The notes beneath the pieces were generated by a model. The model was not told where the DNA came from. It saw only the letters and a list, made by a program, of their open reading frames with translations, and made no database searches. From Fidelibacterota bacterium (GTDB taxonomy: Bacteria > Fidelibacterota > UBA2242 > B5-G15): a stretch of 8,442 nucleotides of DNA. Both the position numbers and the translations under genes were made by a program. The stretch lies in assembly GCA_003645825.1 (NCBI GenBank), contig QNCQ01000066.1, positions 1-8,442 of the forward strand, written 5' to 3'. This document shows positions 6,982 to 8,442 of this stretch, piece by piece (the stretch's first letter is position 1; every line of letters begins with the position of its first letter).

Positions 6982-8133
6982 TTATTTTAACATGTTGTAA
7001 ATCAATTTTTCAGGAAGAACTTCTATTGAAACAGTTTCAAACTTCAAAAGCACATCTGATCTTACCCTAAATTTATATATGACCAGGGTTTCCTCTTTCC
7101 TTAAAAAGAAACTAATATAAGCGGTTTCATCAACAACTTCTATCAAGGGTTTAAACTTGTTCACTACAACCTTTACTCCGCTTTCCGATTTTCCTTCAGT
7201 TTCAAAAGGACCGTCGTAAATCACATACAAATTATTTCCTTCTTTGTCCATGATATAAATCACAGGGTAGGGATTATAATGCCCTGCAACTAACTCCATT
7301 TGCAGCTCATAGCATGAAAATAATTTCCGCTTAGGTATCTTATACGTAATGTAAATTTCACTCTCATACTTCTCGTAAAACCTCAGTTTCTTTACGATAT
7401 TTTCCAGTTGCGAGAGCTTTAACTTATATCTCACCCCAATCTCAATCTTTGCAAAATCAGGGTTTCTTTCATCCACCCTCACCACAGGTTTTTCTATAAA
7501 AACATCATACATGTCTCCGAAAAATTTATCGATAAATGCCTTAAATTCTCCCGGATCTATCAAGACATTCTGAAACCCGGATCTGGAAACATATCCCTTT
7601 TTCCTTTCTGTGAAGTTTCTGGTTATATTCTTTCTTATTTCTTCACCGATTTTCCTTTCCACTCTTCTTTCACTTGAGCGCTCTCTCCTTTCAAACTCAT
7701 CTCTATTCTCTGAGAGAAACACACTATCAAGATAAGCTATTGCCGATTCAAAAATTTTACCGTAGTCAATGTTTTTAAAACTTAAAGTTGTTTTACTCTC
7801 TATTTGCCAGTTTACTATATTAATCACCTCAATATTAACTTTAAATGTACCATCGTAATGTCCGTATGACCCATCAATTACATAGTTACGTGTATTCCTA
7901 ATAACCACAGAGTCAATCTCTTCCAGTTTTGTCTTATCGTACGCAACAATATCCTTACTAAATCTGTAATGTTGAATAATAAACTCCACAAACGAGCTAC
8001 CAATCCAATCAATAGATGCATCTCCATCAAGATTTGCAAAGGGGTAAACGTATAAATTAATCTTCGCCCCGTAAAGCCCCTGCAATAGCAGGATAAGTAC
8101 AATCGACAATATATAGGCGACCTTCCTTTTCAT
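6982..8133 (-). CDS. Exported protein of unknown function with a CsgG/TolB-N-like start
   Basis: I do not recognise a firm family. The 383-aa product starts with a signal peptide (about residues 1-22, KRKVAYILSIVLILLLQGL, likely cleaved near YGA). There is no lipobox cysteine, so it is not an obvious lipoprotein. Residues about 24-140 (INLYVYPFANLDGDASIDW, then SSFVEFIIQHY) recall the periplasmic alpha/beta fold of CsgG, FlgO or TolB-N type proteins, where a PF-N-plus-glycine motif precedes a helix. A highly charged stretch at about 145-180 (rich in R and E) may be a helical linker. Residues about 195-383 look like beta-rich periplasmic material. The start codon overlaps the gltX stop (ATGA), so it is translationally coupled to gltX and has no ribosome binding site of its own. 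The family resemblance is a weak, motif-level judgement. Confidence 0.7.
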   Translation of the reverse strand: MKRKVAYILSIVLILLLQGLYGAKINLYVYPFANLDGDASIDWIGSSFVEFIIQHYRFSKDIVAYDKTKLEEIDSVVIRNTRNYVIDGSYGHYDGTFKVNIEVINIVNWQIESKTTLSFKNIDYGKIFESAIAYLDSVFLSENRDEFERRERSSERRVERKIGEEIRKNITRNFTERKKGYVSRSGFQNVLIDPGEFKAFIDKFFGDMYDVFIEKPVVRVDERNPDFAKIEIGVRYKLKLSQLENIVKKLRFYEKYESEIYITYKIPKRKLFSCYELQMELVAGHYNPYPVIYIMDKEGNNLYVIYDGPFETEGKSESGVKVVVNKFKPLIEVVDETAYISFFLRKEETLVIYKFRVRSDVLLKFETVSIEVLPEKLIYNMLK

Positions 8134-8442
8134 GAATAAAAATTTATGATATTATCAAGTCTTCTTAACACAGCTTCTTTTTTAAGGAGTGAGGCTATCT
8201 CAAAAATATCCGGGCTTACTCCAAGACCAGTAAGCGCAATTCTAAAAGGATGAATTAATTGTGCTGCCTTTATCCCTAATCTTTCCGCTGTTTTCCTTAG
8301 AGCTCCTTCAATGCTTCCCGAATCGAACTTCTGAAGCTCTTCCAGGGTTTGTTTCAGTACCTTCAAAAACTCACATGTTTTGTCATCCCAGTATTTACTT
8401 AGCGCATCACTGTCATAATCAGCTGGATCAAGAAAGAAATAT
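8130..8442 (-). CDS. gltX: Glutamyl-tRNA synthetase, C-terminal end (cut by the window edge)
   Basis: The reading frame is open from the window edge to a TGA at 8132-8130, giving the last 103 residues. It covers FFLDPADYDSDALSKYW, then KTAERLGIKAAQLIHPFRIA, LTGLGVSPDIFEIASLL and a closing EAVLRRLDNII. This is the well-known anticodon-binding end of bacterial GltX, where a GIK...PLR-(V/I)ALTG...SPG-like pattern precedes the last helix. The enzyme charges tRNA-Glu (and in many bacteria tRNA-Gln) with glutamate in the cytoplasm. The catalytic HIGH and KMSKS motifs would lie outside the window. An internal TTG at 8366 is not a start: the frame continues upstream with family-like sequence. The next gene overlaps the stop by 4 nt. 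Confidence 0.93.
   Translation of the reverse strand, partial: YFFLDPADYDSDALSKYWDDKTCEFLKVLKQTLEELQKFDSGSIEGALRKTAERLGIKAAQLIHPFRIALTGLGVSPDIFEIASLLKKEAVLRRLDNIINFYS

Noticed and set aside
6570..6990. Plus-strand open frames opposite the receiver gene
   Set aside because: They lie antisense to a fully conserved receiver domain and have low-complexity, AT-driven translations with no family features.
7672..7684. Short palindrome GAGCGCTC as an operator
   Set aside because: It lies deep in coding sequence, is only 8 bp, and has no second copy near a promoter.
6982..8133. Outer-membrane lipoprotein call for the 383-aa protein
   Set aside because: The signal peptide has no lipobox cysteine; the likely cut is after GLYGA.
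8130..8366. A complete 78-aa gene starting at TTG 8366
   Set aside because: The frame stays open to the window edge with GltX-like sequence, so this is the end of a larger gene.

Overview
All genes in this window lie on the minus strand, so transcription runs from base 8442 towards base 1. The DNA is AT-rich, with short or overlapping gene junctions, and the two structured RNA genes are visibly richer in GC than the coding DNA. A protein with a signal peptide, a FecR domain and a C-terminal beta-barrel ending in phenylalanine points to a bacterium with an outer membrane. The order SRP RNA - dnaX - ebfC and a large SRP RNA with an Alu domain resemble Firmicutes such as Bacillus. The mix suggests a poorly characterised diderm lineage (an uncultivated phylum such as WOR-3 is possible), but this placement is inference and low confidence.

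Layout in transcription order. (1) 8442-8130: C-terminal end of glutamyl-tRNA synthetase (gltX), cut by the window edge. (2) 8133-2191: five accessory genes. They are an exported protein of unknown function (383 aa), a stand-alone response-regulator receiver protein, a cytoplasmic protein joining a PhnD-like binding fold to a PAS domain, a 754-aa FecR/beta-barrel outer-membrane protein with calcium-binding-type repeats, and a 288-aa exported or membrane protein of unknown function. Junctions range from a 13-nt overlap to a 23-nt gap, so all five and gltX probably form one operon. (3) 2117-1753: tRNA-Ala(CGC) followed 14 nt later by the large SRP RNA. (4) 1734-1: dnaX (tau/gamma clamp-loader subunit), then the start of ebfC/ybaB, overlapping dnaX by 14 nt.

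How the parts may work together. The housekeeping block (tRNA, SRP RNA, dnaX, ebfC) is conventional. The block between gltX and the tRNA looks like an envelope or signalling cassette. The receiver and the PhnD-PAS protein are translationally coupled and should act in the cytoplasm, with no histidine kinase or DNA-binding output domain in the window. The other three products carry export signals and should act in the periplasm or outer membrane. The functional link between the two halves rests only on gene order.

The only stretch over 300 bases without a protein gene (1735-2190) is filled by the SRP RNA, the tRNA and a short AT-rich leader with a weak possible promoter. No mobile element, CRISPR array or plus-strand gene was found.
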